NCBI GenBank assembly: GCA_039026975.1
Contig: JBCCLI010000320.1
Span: forward strand, 1-7,831
DNA: 7,831 nt
Reading direction: 5' to 3'
Source of the DNA: JBCBKZ01 sp039026975
Lineage (GTDB): Bacteria; Bacteroidota; Bacteroidia; J057
In this document: positions 7,465-7,831 of the stretch, in pieces
Layout: each line of letters opens with the position of its first letter
How positions within the stretch are numbered: position 1 is the stretch's first letter
Notes under the pieces: generated by a model
What the model was told of the DNA's origin: nothing
Databases searched by the model: none
What the model saw: only the letters and a program-made list of their open reading frames with translations
Made by a program: the position numbers and the translations under genes

Positions 7465-7560
7465 ATGTTAGATTACGCCCTTACAAGGCTTAGATTAGAT
7501 GTGGGGTATTATAAGATCTTAGCCATACGTGCTTTATCTATTCTTAAGAAGAGCGAATGA
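7465..7560 (+). CDS. Possible 31-residue small ORF overlapping the next start
   Basis: An ATG-to-TGA ORF of 31 codons starts with MLDYALTRLRLDVGYYK and ends in a basic tail (KKSE). An in-frame stop lies seven codons upstream. Its TGA (7558-7560) overlaps the ATG of the following exported-protein gene as ATGA, a spacing often seen with translational coupling. The peptide is amphipathic and basic, without a known motif. No ribosome binding site is obvious. An ORF this short easily arises by chance, and it may only be leader sequence. Confidence 0.22.
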   Translation: MLDYALTRLRLDVGYYKILAIRALSILKKSE

Positions 7561-7831
7561 TGGGATATAACACAGAGTGTTCAAAATTGATATTGAAAAT
7601 GTTAACCTGTGTGTTAATCCTTTCGGTGGAAGGCCTAAGCTGTCAGCTTAATGATAGGCGTGCAACTGGAAAGGCCTTACCTACTTCTCTTCCAATTGAG
7701 GATTCAGTTTCCGCTGAATCTACTCTGAAGGATAGTCTTCAAAAAGATGAGCTCTCGGATTTAGCCTTCAAGTCTTTATTTATCCCTGATTCAACTATCA
7801 ATAGCAAGTTAATGCTAGAGAATCCTAATAC
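7557..7831 (+). CDS. Exported protein, possible lipoprotein (3' partial)
   Basis: The frame is open from ATG 7557 to the end of the window, giving 91 codons without a stop. The N-terminus looks like a signal sequence: Lys10 and Lys14, then the hydrophobic stretch MLTCVLILSV, then GLSC with Cys29, which could be a lipobox cysteine. The match is weak, because Gly rather than Leu stands at -3 and a Glu interrupts the core. The segment after the cysteine is Ser/Thr/Pro/Asp-rich and probably unstructured (ALPTSLPIEDSVSAESTLKD), which is common just after the anchor of Bacteroidota surface or outer-membrane proteins. Other possible starts are ATG 7560 and ATG 7599. I do not recognise the family from this fragment. 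It begins 174 bases after the HhH-barrel gene on the same strand, so co-transcription is possible. Confidence 0.65.
   Translation, partial: MMGYNTECSKLILKMLTCVLILSVEGLSCQLNDRRATGKALPTSLPIEDSVSAESTLKDSLQKDELSDLAFKSLFIPDSTINSKLMLENPN

Overview
The window looks like chromosomal DNA from a member of the Bacteroidota, possibly Cytophagales. The main reasons are a PorV/PorQ-like outer-membrane protein, a large secreted helix-hairpin-helix (HhH) protein with a barrel-like C-terminus of a type common in that phylum, a DegP/DegQ-type protease ending in a YYAFG-like tail, A/T-rich start regions with few Shine-Dalgarno sequences, and heavy use of AGA and ATA codons. I see no IS element, phage gene, tRNA, rRNA or CRISPR array.

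Layout. (1) 1-1188 (+) is the 3' part of an HtrA/Deg serine protease gene; its start lies outside the window. It ends in a clear intrinsic terminator at 1223-1252. (2) 1268-2698 (+) is asnS, asparaginyl-tRNA synthetase. (3) 2695-4008 (-) is folC, convergent with asnS; the two stop codons overlap in four bases. (4) 4009-4324 holds no certain gene. It contains a possible 63-residue ORF in front of folC and a sigma70-like promoter sequence facing right. (5) 4325-5164 and 5175-7382 (+) form a probable two-gene operon: a PorV/PorQ-family outer-membrane protein, then a 735-residue secreted HhH protein with a beta-rich, barrel-like C-terminal part. (6) 7383-7831 holds a possible 31-codon ORF whose stop overlaps, as ATGA, the start of an exported, possibly lipoprotein gene that runs off the window's end.

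How the genes fit together. asnS and folC are housekeeping genes (translation and folate polyglutamylation). The rest concerns the cell envelope: a periplasmic protease/chaperone that in other bacteria handles outer-membrane proteins, a PorV/Q-like barrel, the HhH-barrel protein and a putative lipoprotein. The most interesting item is the HhH-barrel protein: it has a ComEA-like DNA-binding fold on what looks like an outer-membrane protein, and it sits directly behind a PorV/Q-like gene. Its function cannot be read from the sequence; DNA binding or uptake at the envelope is only a hypothesis. I found no convincing defence system or other wholly new system here.
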